Shown one piece after another: positions 8,246 through 17,324 of a stretch of 64,000 bases of DNA (the stretch's first letter is position 1; every line of letters begins with the position of its first letter). The DNA is taken from contig NZ_FNEG01000004.1 in the NCBI RefSeq assembly GCF_900100075.1, positions 124,001 through 188,000 on the forward strand. Reading direction: 5' to 3'. This DNA comes from Chryseobacterium jejuense (GTDB taxonomy: Bacteria > Bacteroidota > Bacteroidia > Flavobacteriales > Weeksellaceae). A program made the position numbers and the translations under genes. The notes under the pieces are model-generated. The model was given only the letters and a program-made list of their open reading frames with translations, did no database searches and was not told the origin of the DNA.

Positions 8246-10639
8246 ATGAAAAATATATTCGGTGTATTGCTTCTTTCCATGGTGCAACCTATATTGGCCC
8301 AAACGAAACTGGAAAAAGCAATTACAAGTCTTGAGGATAATTACGAACAAGAAAAAGTATATGTACTTACCGACAAATCACAATATGCTGCAGGTGACAA
8401 AATCTGGTTCAAAAGCTTTGTATTTGATGGATATAACCGTTCCACCTTATCTACTACTCTATTTGTAGAATTGTACAATTCTGATAAAAAATTAATAGCC
8501 TGGAAAACAGTACTTCTTACCAATGGTGAAGGCAGCGGAGACTTTCAGCTGAAAGAAGATCTCCCGGAACAAGTGTACTTTGTAAGAGCTTATACGCCTT
8601 ACATGACCAACTTTAACGAAGAATTCCAGATTGTTAAATCTTTTCCGGTTTACAATCCCAACTCTACGGAATCATTAGTAGTTTCTAAAAGTTCAGACTG
8701 GTCTGCAAAAACCATCCCGGAAGGTGGTAATTTCATTAATGGTGTGCCTACAAAATTTGCTGTAAGATTAACCAGCAATGCTTCTTTGCCGGAAAACTGG
8801 TCCGGAAAAATAGTAGATGCACAAAACCCAAATGTTTCTATCACAACCTTTAAGTCTTTTGATAAAAATGTGGCCTCTTTTACGATAACTCCAGCTTCAG
8901 GAAAAAAATACCAGGCTATCATTCAGGATAATGCGGGGAAAAGTAAAACAATAGATCTTCCACAGGTTGCAGACAGCGGTCTTCATTTAGTAGTTAACAG
9001 TTCAAAAGAGGGAATTAAGTATACTTTAAAAGGTGTTAATTTAAAACAACAGCTTCAAAATTATAAAATTGTAGGAACTATTAATAACCACCTTGCTTAC
9101 AAAGCCACTATTAAGCAATTAAGCAACGAAGCATCCAGTCTTATTCCTACCAAAATAAGCAATGGAGCTAACGGTGTTTTTCAGTTAGCTATTTTTGACG
9201 ATCAGGACAATCTGGTTGCCCAAAGACTTTGTTTCATCAAGCCCAACGATTTAAAGCTTGAGAAAGCTGAAATTATAGGTCAGAGCATCAAACAGACTCC
9301 AAGATCTTTTAATAGTATTGATCTTTCTCCGGAATCTTATTTTAAAAACTATACGGTTTTGGTAAGCGAGGATGACGGAACTCAGAAGCCTGAAGAAGAC
9401 AATATTCTGAGCGGACTTTGGTTAACAGGAGATTTTACTACCAAAATAGACAACCCGGCTCAATATTTTTCTAAAACTGCCAATAGCGAAGCTCTAGATG
9501 CTTTACTTATTTCTGAAAAATGGAACAGGTTTGATTGGAACTCGGTATTAAACGGATCTGTACCAACCATTAAAACCAAATCTCAGAAATTCCTTTCTTA
9601 TAAGGTAAAACCTGTTAAAAATAACGCCCTGATGATCAACTCCAGTGTCATTTTATTATTGAAGTCAGGGAAAAGTGAACCCATTATCAGTCCGTTTCAA
9701 ACTGACCAAAGCGGTTATGTCTATTTAAATAATCTTAGCAATGATGAACCTTTGACGGTCTCATTATTTGCCAATTCAAAAGATGATAAAGAATCATCGG
9801 CAGAGAATTTATTCGTAACGGCAGAACCATTGGTAAATCCTACACCGTTTACAGGCAATTTCCCGGGGACAAAATATAAATTGGTAAAAGCCAGTGGAAA
9901 TAAAACCCTTCCACCAGCCATCGCCAAAGCAATTAATACTCAAAAAAACATCAAAAAGACAGAGAGTAATGATATTGAGATTAAAGAAGTAGAATTGGTA
10001 GGAAAAAAGAAAGATCCAAAAGAAGAACTGGACCAACAACTTTCCACCGGAATGTTCAGCTCTATGAATTCTACTATATTTGATTTTGTAAATGAAGATC
10101 AACATGCTGAGGGAATGGCTAATATATTAGACTGGCTACAGGGAAGAGCTGCCGGTTTAACCTTCCAGAAAAACAATTCAGGGGTAAATGTACCTTATAT
10201 TCGTGGTCAGCAGGCTAAGCTCTATTTAGATGAAATCCTTACAGATCCTAGTATGATTTCTACCCTGCCTATCAACAATATTGCTATGGTAAAAATCCTT
10301 AAAGGAGCAGGATTAATAGGTGATGCAGTAGCCATCTATACTATGAAAGGCAATATGAAGTCTAAAAATAAAGGAAAAGAAGCCCCAAAAAACAATTCAG
10401 CCATTATAAAAGGCTATGATAGACCTTCAGAATTTCTTGTTGAAATGATAGATGAGAATGCAAAAATTGAAAATGATACCCGCGAAACCCTTTATTGGAA
10501 TCCTAATTTATTTGACAGCGACTATGTTCCACCAAGAATTAAATTCTTCAATAACGACAGCGCAAAGCAGTATAAAGTAGAGATCATAAGTTTTGATGAA
10601 AGTGACAATCTTCTTTATCAGAATGAGATTTTTAAATAA
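8246..10639 (+). CDS. Secreted MG2-like / TonB-receptor plug-domain protein
   Basis: A 797-residue protein with a signal peptide (MKNIFGVLLLSMVQPILAQ). Residues about 36-125 resemble an alpha-2-macroglobulin MG2 domain (VYVLTDKSQYAAGDKIWFKSF ... YFVRAYTPY). A region at about 620-702 resembles a TonB-dependent receptor plug (NILDWLQGRAAGLTFQ ... YIRGQQAKLYLDEI ... AIYTMKG) without the beta-barrel that normally follows. This architecture is widespread in Bacteroidota as a cell-envelope protein of unknown role, probably periplasmic or outer-membrane associated. It ends with a strong terminator and is monocistronic. Confidence 0.85.
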   Translation: MKNIFGVLLLSMVQPILAQTKLEKAITSLEDNYEQEKVYVLTDKSQYAAGDKIWFKSFVFDGYNRSTLSTTLFVELYNSDKKLIAWKTVLLTNGEGSGDFQLKEDLPEQVYFVRAYTPYMTNFNEEFQIVKSFPVYNPNSTESLVVSKSSDWSAKTIPEGGNFINGVPTKFAVRLTSNASLPENWSGKIVDAQNPNVSITTFKSFDKNVASFTITPASGKKYQAIIQDNAGKSKTIDLPQVADSGLHLVVNSSKEGIKYTLKGVNLKQQLQNYKIVGTINNHLAYKATIKQLSNEASSLIPTKISNGANGVFQLAIFDDQDNLVAQRLCFIKPNDLKLEKAEIIGQSIKQTPRSFNSIDLSPESYFKNYTVLVSEDDGTQKPEEDNILSGLWLTGDFTTKIDNPAQYFSKTANSEALDALLISEKWNRFDWNSVLNGSVPTIKTKSQKFLSYKVKPVKNNALMINSSVILLLKSGKSEPIISPFQTDQSGYVYLNNLSNDEPLTVSLFANSKDDKESSAENLFVTAEPLVNPTPFTGNFPGTKYKLVKASGNKTLPPAIAKAINTQKNIKKTESNDIEIKEVELVGKKKDPKEELDQQLSTGMFSSMNSTIFDFVNEDQHAEGMANILDWLQGRAAGLTFQKNNSGVNVPYIRGQQAKLYLDEILTDPSMISTLPINNIAMVKILKGAGLIGDAVAIYTMKGNMKSKNKGKEAPKNNSAIIKGYDRPSEFLVEMIDENAKIENDTRETLYWNPNLFDSDYVPPRIKFFNNDSAKQYKVEIISFDESDNLLYQNEIFK

Positions 10640-10640
10640 T

Positions 10641-10676
10641 AAAAAAAGCCTTTCAGGAAAACTGAAAGGCTTTTTT
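10641..10676 (+). terminator. Intrinsic terminator of the MG2/plug gene
   Basis: AAAAAGCCTTTCAG pairs with CTGAAAGGCTTTTTT across a GAAAA loop, starting directly after the stop codon at 10639. The arm ends in a T-run, so this is a textbook rho-independent terminator. Confidence 0.93.
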
Positions 10677-10806
10677 GTATTGAAGCTGGAGGCCGGAAGA
10701 AGGAAGTTATGAGGGTTGAAAAATGGCTGGTTATCTTTTTATCTAAATGATTTAATTTCATAGAATAAGAATATGAGATATTTTAGCCACGAAAGAACAG
10801 TTTTTT

Positions 10807-10977
10807 GAGACGCAAAGAATGAGTGATTCTACCGTTTTATCTTAAGGCGGTAAAAGAGAGCGACAATGTCGCTGATGGAGTAATATGGCCCTGCGTTCGC
10901 TTAAAAAGAATCAATGAAATTGATTCCTTCTTTGCTTCCTCAACATATTGCAATTGTATTATAAAATCTTTACGTTA
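10807..10977. repeat. MITE-like intergenic repeat, copy A (diverged)
   Basis: About 171 bp bounded by GACGCAAAGA on the left and TCTTTACGTT on the right, a degraded version of the 11-bp terminal inverted repeat in copies B and C. The interior has the GCGACAATGTCGC hairpin and an AATCAAT-GAA-ATTGATT hairpin. No protein is encoded. The 10677-11130 gap contains only this repeat and the short dispersed motif at 10684-10710. Confidence 0.75.
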
Positions 10978-11130
10978 TATTTAAACAGGGATACAAGCAA
11001 AAGAACTAAGAAAACAAATGGCCATAATGCATGCCCTAAAACATCCATAAACTGCTACTCTATTCTCAAAAAAAACAGGATATTTCAAAAGAAAACACTA
11101 AATATTCCGTTTAATTCTTAAATTTAACCA

Positions 11131-11601
11131 ATGCAAAAGAATCTTTATCTCATCATCATATTATTTTCTCTTACCAGCTGCTATACTTACCAGGTTAAAA
11201 AGCAGACGAATACAGAAACCAACAACAAGCAAGAACCTAAAAGGGCCTCAGCTTCTGCTAATATGGCTTCTTTACCAATGGAAAGTACAACCACTGAATT
11301 TAAAAGTAAGAGTTCTCAACAACCCGCTGCACCCATCAATATCCAGGAGAAACTTTCCTCTAATAAAAATGTTAAAATTGACGTTGATGGCAAGAGCTAT
11401 AAAGTAATCGTTGACAAATGGGAAGGCGACAGCCTTGTAGCACACCCGGTTCATAATGCTAAAAAAACGCTGAAATTCCATAAGAACCAAATTAATGCCG
11501 AGAAAATTGCGGAAAAACGGTTTTCACAACCCATAGCTGATATTATTACCGTTGTTGCCTATGCCGGAATTGCTGCTGGAATATATTTTCTTGTTCGCTA
11601 A
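11131..11601 (+). CDS. Hypothetical lipoprotein
   Basis: A 156-residue protein with a lipoprotein signal peptide: hydrophobic MQKNLYLIIILFSLTSC with lipobox LTSC, Cys17 being the lipidated residue. A low-complexity Lys/Thr/Ser linker follows, then a small domain around VKIDVDGKSYKVIVDKWEGDSLVAHPV (about residues 85-115), then a C-terminal hydrophobic stretch (ADIITVVAYAGIAAGIYFLV). I do not recognise a family. It lies between copies A and B of the intergenic repeat and has no same-strand partner. Confidence 0.75.
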   Translation: MQKNLYLIIILFSLTSCYTYQVKKQTNTETNNKQEPKRASASANMASLPMESTTTEFKSKSSQQPAAPINIQEKLSSNKNVKIDVDGKSYKVIVDKWEGDSLVAHPVHNAKKTLKFHKNQINAEKIAEKRFSQPIADIITVVAYAGIAAGIYFLVR

Positions 11602-11702
11602 TTTTTAAAACGTATCCGTTAAAATTTCCTGGCTTTGGAGTATTTTACGGAATTGTTTTTATTGCATTGACTTAAAGTCAGGAAGCTTTGTGTAGCTTTT
11701 TG

Positions 11703-11870
11703 AAACGCAAAGAATGAGTGATTCAACTGGTTATCTTAAGGAAGCAAAAGAAAGCGACAATGTCGCAGATGAAGCGATGTGGCTATGTGTGCGCTTAGAA
11801 AGAATCAATGAAATTGATTCCATCTTTGCTCCCTTAAAATATTACAATACATTATAAAATCTTTGCGTTT
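11703..11870. repeat. MITE-like intergenic repeat, copy B
   Basis: 168 bp with perfect terminal inverted repeats: AAACGCAAAGA at the left end, TCTTTGCGTTT at the right. It encloses the hairpins GCGACAATGTCGC and AATCAAT-GAA-ATTGATT. The TIRs and lack of coding capacity suggest a non-autonomous mobile element, though no target-site duplication is clear. The flanking DNA (to about 11947) is shared with copy C, giving a tandem period of 263 bp. Confidence 0.8.
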
Positions 11871-11965
11871 TTAAAGCAATTTGTTTTTGTAATACTTATC
11901 CAATTACTATAACTTAAAGTAAACTCCAGTTTCCAACTCTCAACCTTTATTGAATAGCTTTTTTT

Positions 11966-12133
11966 AAACGCAAAGAATGAGTGATTCTACTGGTTATCGT
12001 AAGGAAGCAAAAGAGAGCGACAATGTCGCTGATGAAGCGATGTGGTTATGTATGCGCTTGGAAAGAATCAATGAAATTGATTCCATCTTTGCTCCCTTAA
12101 AATATTACAATACATTATAAAATCTTTGCGTTT
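11966..12133. repeat. MITE-like intergenic repeat, copy C
   Basis: Second 168-bp copy with the same TIRs, differing from copy B by scattered substitutions. B and C are 263 bp apart start to start and share both the element and about 95 bp of downstream flank ending in the CTCCAG-TTCCA motif. They arose by tandem duplication of a larger unit. The whole 11602-12202 gap is filled by these two units. Confidence 0.8.
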
Positions 12134-12202
12134 TTAAAGCAATTTGTTTTTGTAGTAGCTATCCAAATACAATAACTTAAAGTAACCTCCAGCTTCCAGT
12201 CT

Positions 12203-12730
12203 CTAACCCTTTTCCTCTCTCCTTTCCAGAATGAGGTGTGCTGCATCTAGCATTTTTATCAGATGAATATACGGATTAATGATATTCTTTTCCGGCAGGT
12301 TCTCATAAACACCCATTGAGAAATAAACCATTCCGGACATAAAATAATCAAACTCTTTGATGCTGTATTCGCTGAAGGCCTTTTGAAAAACCAGCAAAGG
12401 ATTTTGGTATTCTTCCTCAGAAAGCAACCCGAAAAGTAAGGGTGAAACCTTCTCCAACTGAGTATTGATGACCCATTTCCTTTCCTTCAGCATGATAAGA
12501 TATCCTGCTCTGATCAACGACCGCACCGCCTGATGAAACTGAAAGATCACCACCGAATCTGCATCTATTCTGCTGTTTCTCCTTACGGCATGACTCACAA
12601 TCCTATTTAATAGCTCTTTAGAACCCACCAGATCATTGAACTGAAAGAACGCTTCTATCTGCTGTAATGCGGAGTATTTCTTACGATTGATCCGGCATCT
12701 GGTTTTTAAATCTGTTTTATTCTTTTTCAT
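12203..12730 (-). CDS. Hypothetical protein (175 aa)
   Basis: A 175-residue soluble protein with a basic N-terminus (MKKNKTDLKTRCRINRKKYSALQQIEAFF) and several predicted amphipathic helices. There is no signal peptide, membrane helix or catalytic motif, and I do not recognise it. It is transcribed away from the small HTH gene at 12824 across a 93-bp gap holding a perfect palindrome. This suggests a shared control region, with the HTH protein as the likely regulator. Confidence 0.7.
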   Translation of the reverse strand: MKKNKTDLKTRCRINRKKYSALQQIEAFFQFNDLVGSKELLNRIVSHAVRRNSRIDADSVVIFQFHQAVRSLIRAGYLIMLKERKWVINTQLEKVSPLLFGLLSEEEYQNPLLVFQKAFSEYSIKEFDYFMSGMVYFSMGVYENLPEKNIINPYIHLIKMLDAAHLILERREEKG

Positions 12731-12773
12731 GTGTTTGTATTTTTTTATAAATGTAGTAAAAATCTACAAACAT

Positions 12774-12789
12774 TCGGACTTAAGTCCGA
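12774..12789. promoter_or_regulatory. 16-bp perfect palindrome, candidate operator
   Basis: TCGGACTTAAGTCCGA is its own reverse complement. It lies between the divergent genes at 12730 and 12824, 44 bp from the first start and 34 bp from the second. A dimeric HTH regulator, plausibly the 12824 product, could bind here. Binding is inferred. Confidence 0.6.
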
Positions 12790-12823
12790 GATTTTTATAA
12801 GAATAAGTAATTTATTTGTTTCT

Positions 12824-13045
12824 ATGACAGAAGCAAATAGAAAAATTGTTGAATTTATAAGGGATGAATGGGTTATCCCCATGAATAATAACAGCAAGTT
12901 TGCAGTAGATCATAATATAGATGAAAAGACCGTTCGAAGAATAAAGGATGATGAAAACTATCAAATTGCTCTTCTTACGATCATGCGAATTTGTCATGCT
13001 AAGAATTTAACCCTTGCCAACTTTTTCAAAATGGTTGGAATATAG
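12824..13045 (+). CDS. Small XRE-like DNA-binding protein
   Basis: A 73-residue protein beginning MTEANRKIVEFIRDEW. It has the pattern FAVDHNIDEKTVRRIKDDENYQIALLTIMRICHAKNLTLANFFKMVGI, which matches a short helix-turn-helix of the Cro/C1 class (recognition helix around DEKTVRRIKD). The frame stays open upstream to 12731, but the ATG at 12824 follows the 16-bp palindrome and leaves exactly a minimal HTH domain. It probably regulates itself and the divergent gene at 12203. Confidence 0.75.
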   Translation: MTEANRKIVEFIRDEWVIPMNNNSKFAVDHNIDEKTVRRIKDDENYQIALLTIMRICHAKNLTLANFFKMVGI

Positions 13046-13208
13046 ATAGAATTTATAGATCTCACTATTTTTTCTATTCATACTTAATAACTAACAAATG
13101 ATTAGAAAATATTTATAAACCTAATCCAGGGTTAGATTATATTTTCGCAAAATTTATATATAAACTAGATCAGAAATTAAAAAATAATAAATAAAAATAT
13201 CTAAAACC

Positions 13209-13517
13209 ATGAAAGAAATATATAATCAAATAATTGAAAATACAAAGAAAATTGCTGCAAACCAAGACAGTTTTAGTTTACCACAAATAAATAATGCCAC
13301 TGTAATATCTCAAGAACTTGAGACAATAGCTCCAATCCTTTTTAAAGAAAAATTCATTATTGAAAACAATGATGGAAAAATTGAAGTAACTTATGAATCA
13401 AAAGATAAATGTAGAGTTAGCCAAATTAATCCAGATTGGAATAGAGTAGAAGTTTTGTATTTAGGAACTAATGGTGATCGTGAATCATATACTGATGGCT
13501 GGTCTGATAAAATATAG
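13209..13517 (+). CDS. Hypothetical protein at the left side of the A/T-rich block
   Basis: A 102-residue acidic protein without signal peptide. Residues about 1-45 are mostly helical (MKEIYNQIIENTKKIAANQ). The rest looks like a small beta-sheet domain (KIEVTYESKDKCRVSQINPDWNRVEVLYLGTNGDRESYTDGW). I do not recognise a family. It shares the strong A/T bias and codon preference of the reverse-transcriptase operon 545 bp downstream, so it probably arrived with it. It may be an accessory or an unrelated cargo gene. Confidence 0.65.
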   Translation: MKEIYNQIIENTKKIAANQDSFSLPQINNATVISQELETIAPILFKEKFIIENNDGKIEVTYESKDKCRVSQINPDWNRVEVLYLGTNGDRESYTDGWSDKI

Positions 13518-13643
13518 AGTTCAATTCTTATTTTATATAATTCAGCAACTATAAAATAATCAGGATCCTCATAATTTATAAATTAAAACACTTTAAATTC
13601 GCTGATCTAGAAAACTCATAAGTTAAAATCTAAAATTTAATTA

Positions 13644-13699
13644 GTAAAATCGACACAATAAATCCCAACAAAAGTTGGGATTTATTGTGTCGATTTTAC
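13644..13699. repeat. Perfect 26-bp inverted repeat (hairpin)
   Basis: Left arm 13644-13669 (GTAAAATCGACACAATAAAT...) is perfectly complementary to right arm 13674-13699, with a 4-nt AAAA loop. Weaker complementarity extends further on both sides. Neither side has a T-run beyond the arm, so it is not a standard terminator, although ATTTTAC ends each arm. It could be a bidirectional terminator for the 13209 gene, a small mobile-hairpin remnant, or part of a structured RNA linked to the downstream reverse transcriptase. Confidence 0.9.
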
Positions 13700-14062
13700 C
13701 AAGTTTTAAATTCTATACTTATTTTAAGCTTTAAAGGAATTCAGTAAAAATACTGACTCAAAAATTTAAGAAAGTTTTTATTTTTGAGATTTACGGAAAT
13801 CCATAATAAAAATAAAGTACAGTTTTATATATTTAAAAAATAATTCTATATCCATGAAAAACAGCAAAACTTATAAATAGATTCCTATTTGCTCGAAGTG
13901 ACTGGTACTTTAAACAAGTCAGAAAAATTCCCATATTTATATAACTTATTAGCAAATACTATATAACGATTGACAACGGATATTAAAAAAAATAATAATC
14001 TATATATCTACAATAAATAAAGAATTAATTATCACCAATAATCATAATAATATTTACAGGAA
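13700..14062 (+). other. Long non-coding leader of the reverse-transcriptase operon
   Basis: About 360 bp without a credible gene. It has small hairpin-forming segments: CAGTAAAAATACTG near 13742, and TCAAAAAT...ATTTTTGA at about 13758-13789. A possible tiny ATG-to-stop frame at 13853 codes only eight residues. Non-coding RNAs lie next to several classes of defence reverse transcriptase, so this gap is where a template RNA would be expected. None is proven here. Confidence 0.4.
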
Positions 14063-16192
14063 ATGAACCTAAGCCTAGATAAAATTAAGTTAGCATACAA
14101 TAAATTAAAAACATATGTCTATTATGATAATACTGAACTTTTCCTAAGGGAAAAACTTGTAGAATTCGAAACGGACACTGTAAAATCCAATTTTAATCTT
14201 AATTGGGAAGTTTCTAAATTATATACAGCAGATAAAACAATAGACATATTTGATATTTTCACACAAAATGAGAAAAGTATAGAAGAAAATCTAGAATCCA
14301 AATTTACAAAACTACTTAATGAGTTAAACGATTTTAATCCAAACAGTGAATATTTCAAACAACTTTTTAATTCTATAAATGTAAATTATTTTCCTAAAAA
14401 AATACACGATTCTAAACAAGATGAGAATTTTGTTACTAATAAGAAGCAATCTAACTTATATGAGTTAGAAAAGATTACAGCATTTATTAATATTCCAATT
14501 GAATTACATATTATATCCATTATTTGGATAAATGAGTTTGGGTTTAAATTTGACACTGAATTATTAAAAGAATGTAAGGGTAACAGATTAATCTTAAACA
14601 AAGAAAAAACAGATGTAATTAAAAACTCATCATTATTTAAGCCATATTTTACACAATATCAAAAGTGGAGAGATGAATCTATAATCGTTGCTCAGAATCT
14701 ATTAAATAATGAAAAAAATGCTCTATTTATAAATTTAGATATTAAAGATTACTTTCACTCCTGTCGTGTAAGTTTAGATAGATATTTTAATATAGATAAT
14801 GAAAATTTTAATTGTATAAATTATATTCTAAGAAAAATACACGTTATTTATTCGAATCTAATTGCAAAAAAGCATAAATTCCCTTATGACTTTTCTCCAG
14901 AATTGGAAAGTAAATCATTAATACCTATAGGGCTATTATCATCATATGTTATCGCTAATCACTACTTAAATGATTTTGATAAAATTATTACTAATAAGTT
15001 TAAGCCTGCATATTACGGTAGGTATGTAGATGATATATTAATTGTACTTTCTGAACCAAATATCGAAGATTATCCAAATGGAATTTATGAAAAATATTCT
15101 TTTGACTTTGATGAATATAAAACAAAAGTTTTAGCCGAAATCAATTGGGATACTAACCAAACGGTTTTTGAATTGTCAAGAGTAGACAAATATTTATTAC
15201 AAACACTATATCCACTGTTTAAAATCATACCAGGTCAAGATGGTAAAAATATTGTCAAAATAGATCAGTATGATAATTTAGTTTGTCAATCACAAAAAAC
15301 ATCTATGTACTACTTTGATTATAAAGAATCGGACTTAGTAATTGATAAATTGAAACAAGAATTAGATTTTAAATCAAGCGAATTTAAAGATCTTCCTGAT
15401 GACAATGAAGACCTTGGTGACTTTGATAAAAATGCATATTATTTGAACTATACTGATTCTGATGGTAAAGTGAGAACACTCAAGGATTATAAAGAAAATA
15501 GATATGGTTTAACTGTTTATTTAACCAATAAAATTCTTGGAGCAATTAAACATAAGAAAAGTGTTTCCGATGATGAAATTAAGAAGTTTTTAAAACTGTT
15601 TAATGGCCAAAATATAATTGAATTTTATAGATTATGGGAAAAGATATTTACATATTTATTAGTTAATAATAAACCTGCTGAATATGTAGATTTTTATTTT
15701 AGGTGTATAGAAGAAATAAAAAAAATTAATCTACATAAAGACTATTTCAAAGGTACAAATGTTAAAAATCATCATATTATGGATACTTTGATTAAATTTT
15801 TAGATATTTCTCACGAACTAGTTTTATCATTAAATCCAAATTTCTTAAAACAGAACAAAAAAGTTTTAAAAAATTTTGAATATAGAAGTAACAAATTGGA
15901 AAGTGATTATATTAACTATTTTTTTAACGAAATAACACGCCCAGATTCATTTTGGTCAATGAGGTACCGAAAAACAAATATGATGAGACATCATTATGTT
16001 TCTATACCATTATTAAATTATACTAAAGAAAGTTACACAACACGGATTAATCTATTAAGCTTAAATTTTAATGTGGAAAACTATACAATTGATAACAATC
16101 TGATATCAAACTCACCACGCCCTATTAAATTTTGGGAGTGCACAATTTCACAATTATTTACTGATTTAAAAGAAAAAAGCAATGGAAAATAA
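14063..16192 (+). CDS. Reverse transcriptase, defence-associated (DRT/UG-like)
   Basis: A 709-residue RNA-directed DNA polymerase. Motif A is LDIKDYF (Asp226), motif B is the IPIGLLSS stretch (287-294), and motif C is YVDD (321-324) with both catalytic aspartates, so the polymerase should be active. A region of about 190 residues precedes the polymerase. About 380 residues follow it without a recognised domain, mostly helical. There is no intron-type maturase or endonuclease domain, no retron msr-msd pattern that I can identify, and no diversity-generating-repeat pair. The following nitrilase gene overlaps its end by 11 nt. RT plus nitrilase is the hallmark of DRT type 1 and related UG groups that protect against phages. 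The UG subgroup needs a phylogeny. Confidence 0.9.
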   Translation: MNLSLDKIKLAYNKLKTYVYYDNTELFLREKLVEFETDTVKSNFNLNWEVSKLYTADKTIDIFDIFTQNEKSIEENLESKFTKLLNELNDFNPNSEYFKQLFNSINVNYFPKKIHDSKQDENFVTNKKQSNLYELEKITAFINIPIELHIISIIWINEFGFKFDTELLKECKGNRLILNKEKTDVIKNSSLFKPYFTQYQKWRDESIIVAQNLLNNEKNALFINLDIKDYFHSCRVSLDRYFNIDNENFNCINYILRKIHVIYSNLIAKKHKFPYDFSPELESKSLIPIGLLSSYVIANHYLNDFDKIITNKFKPAYYGRYVDDILIVLSEPNIEDYPNGIYEKYSFDFDEYKTKVLAEINWDTNQTVFELSRVDKYLLQTLYPLFKIIPGQDGKNIVKIDQYDNLVCQSQKTSMYYFDYKESDLVIDKLKQELDFKSSEFKDLPDDNEDLGDFDKNAYYLNYTDSDGKVRTLKDYKENRYGLTVYLTNKILGAIKHKKSVSDDEIKKFLKLFNGQNIIEFYRLWEKIFTYLLVNNKPAEYVDFYFRCIEEIKKINLHKDYFKGTNVKNHHIMDTLIKFLDISHELVLSLNPNFLKQNKKVLKNFEYRSNKLESDYINYFFNEITRPDSFWSMRYRKTNMMRHHYVSIPLLNYTKESYTTRINLLSLNFNVENYTIDNNLISNSPRPIKFWECTISQLFTDLKEKSNGK

Positions 16193-17255
16193 AAATGGAT
16201 ATTTTGATATCGCAGATTATTATGAAAATGAACATTTTCTCAATCAAGCTTTTGAAAGATTCAAAATGGCAAATCAAAATCATATGTCATCAGATAAATT
16301 TGAGAAAAGTATCGATTATTTTAGGGATAAGTTTTATAAAATAAAAGAGAATAATAATGATGATGAAGTTTTGCAAGAAATACATTTTAACTCTACTGAA
16401 GAGAAACTAAAACCTAAAATAGGCGTAGCAAATACTTTTATTGATCATAAAAATATTATTGAAGGCTTACGTAACACCCCCAATATTTCCAATACACGTT
16501 ATCAAAATCTTGTACGGTTTCTTAAAGAAACAAGAAGAAATAAGGTTGACATTGTAGCTTTTCCTGAATTCTTTATTCCAGTAGAGATCTTTTCTAGTCT
16601 GGTTAGATATGCAGAAAAAAATCAAACTTTAGTAGTGTCTGGTTTGGAACATATAACTGTAAACAATTACTCATTTAATTTTGTAGCGACTATCTTACCT
16701 ATTGAAATTGATGGCTATAAAGATGCTACAATTGTTTTCCGATTAAAAAATCATTATGCACCTCTTGAAGAAGAGTTTATTAAAGGGAATCATTATTTAG
16801 TTCCAAAACCATCAAAAAGCAGATACCACATCTTTAAATGGAAAAATATATACTTTTCTGTATTTTATTGTTTTGAACTTGCTAACATTGCACATCGCAG
16901 TTTATTACGAAGTAAAATTGATTTACTTTTTGCTATTGAATACAATCAGGATACAAATTATTTTTCAAATTTAGTTGAATCGATTATAAGAGACATACAT
17001 TGTTATGTTGTACAAGTTAATTCAAGTCATTTTGGTGATACTAGAATTAGTCAGCCTGCTAAATCATATGATGTTGATATTGTAAAGCTAAAAGGTGGGG
17101 AAAATAATGTAACTGTTTTAGGAACTATAGAGATAGATAAACTGAGAGAATTTCAACGAAAAAAATATAGTTTAACAAAAACAGATAAGACATTCAAACC
17201 ACTCCCGCCTGATTTTGATAAAAATGAAGTTCTTAAAAGAATTAAAAATCAATAA
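16182..17255 (+). CDS. Nitrilase/C-N hydrolase-fold protein of the RT operon
   Basis: A 357-residue protein. After an N-terminal helical extension (about residues 1-75) comes a C-N hydrolase domain with all three catalytic residues: Glu129 in DIVAFPEFF, Lys189 in FRLKNHYAPLEEE, and Cys230 in VFYCFEL. It could therefore hydrolyse a nitrile, amide or similar C-N bond. In RT defence operons the nitrilase partner's substrate is not known to me. Its ATG lies within the last codons of the RT gene (11-nt overlap), which implies translational coupling. In DRT type 1 the nitrilase is usually fused to the RT, whereas here it is a separate gene. Confidence 0.88.
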   Translation: MENKNGYFDIADYYENEHFLNQAFERFKMANQNHMSSDKFEKSIDYFRDKFYKIKENNNDDEVLQEIHFNSTEEKLKPKIGVANTFIDHKNIIEGLRNTPNISNTRYQNLVRFLKETRRNKVDIVAFPEFFIPVEIFSSLVRYAEKNQTLVVSGLEHITVNNYSFNFVATILPIEIDGYKDATIVFRLKNHYAPLEEEFIKGNHYLVPKPSKSRYHIFKWKNIYFSVFYCFELANIAHRSLLRSKIDLLFAIEYNQDTNYFSNLVESIIRDIHCYVVQVNSSHFGDTRISQPAKSYDVDIVKLKGGENNVTVLGTIEIDKLREFQRKKYSLTKTDKTFKPLPPDFDKNEVLKRIKNQ

Positions 17256-17324
17256 CTTGCTACCAGACAAATTTTAAACAATCAATAATTTATCAATTTT
17301 ATAGATTAAAAATCATGAAATCTT

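Noticed and set aside
14063..16192. Retron or group II intron reverse transcriptase
   Set aside because: No maturase or endonuclease domain, no msr-msd type inverted arms abutting the RT gene, and the nitrilase partner points to the DRT/UG lineage instead. The 13644 hairpin is about 360 bp away and lacks retron features.
16182..17255. Metabolic nitrilase
   Set aside because: The overlap with the RT gene and the A/T-rich island context make a role in the RT system more likely than central metabolism.
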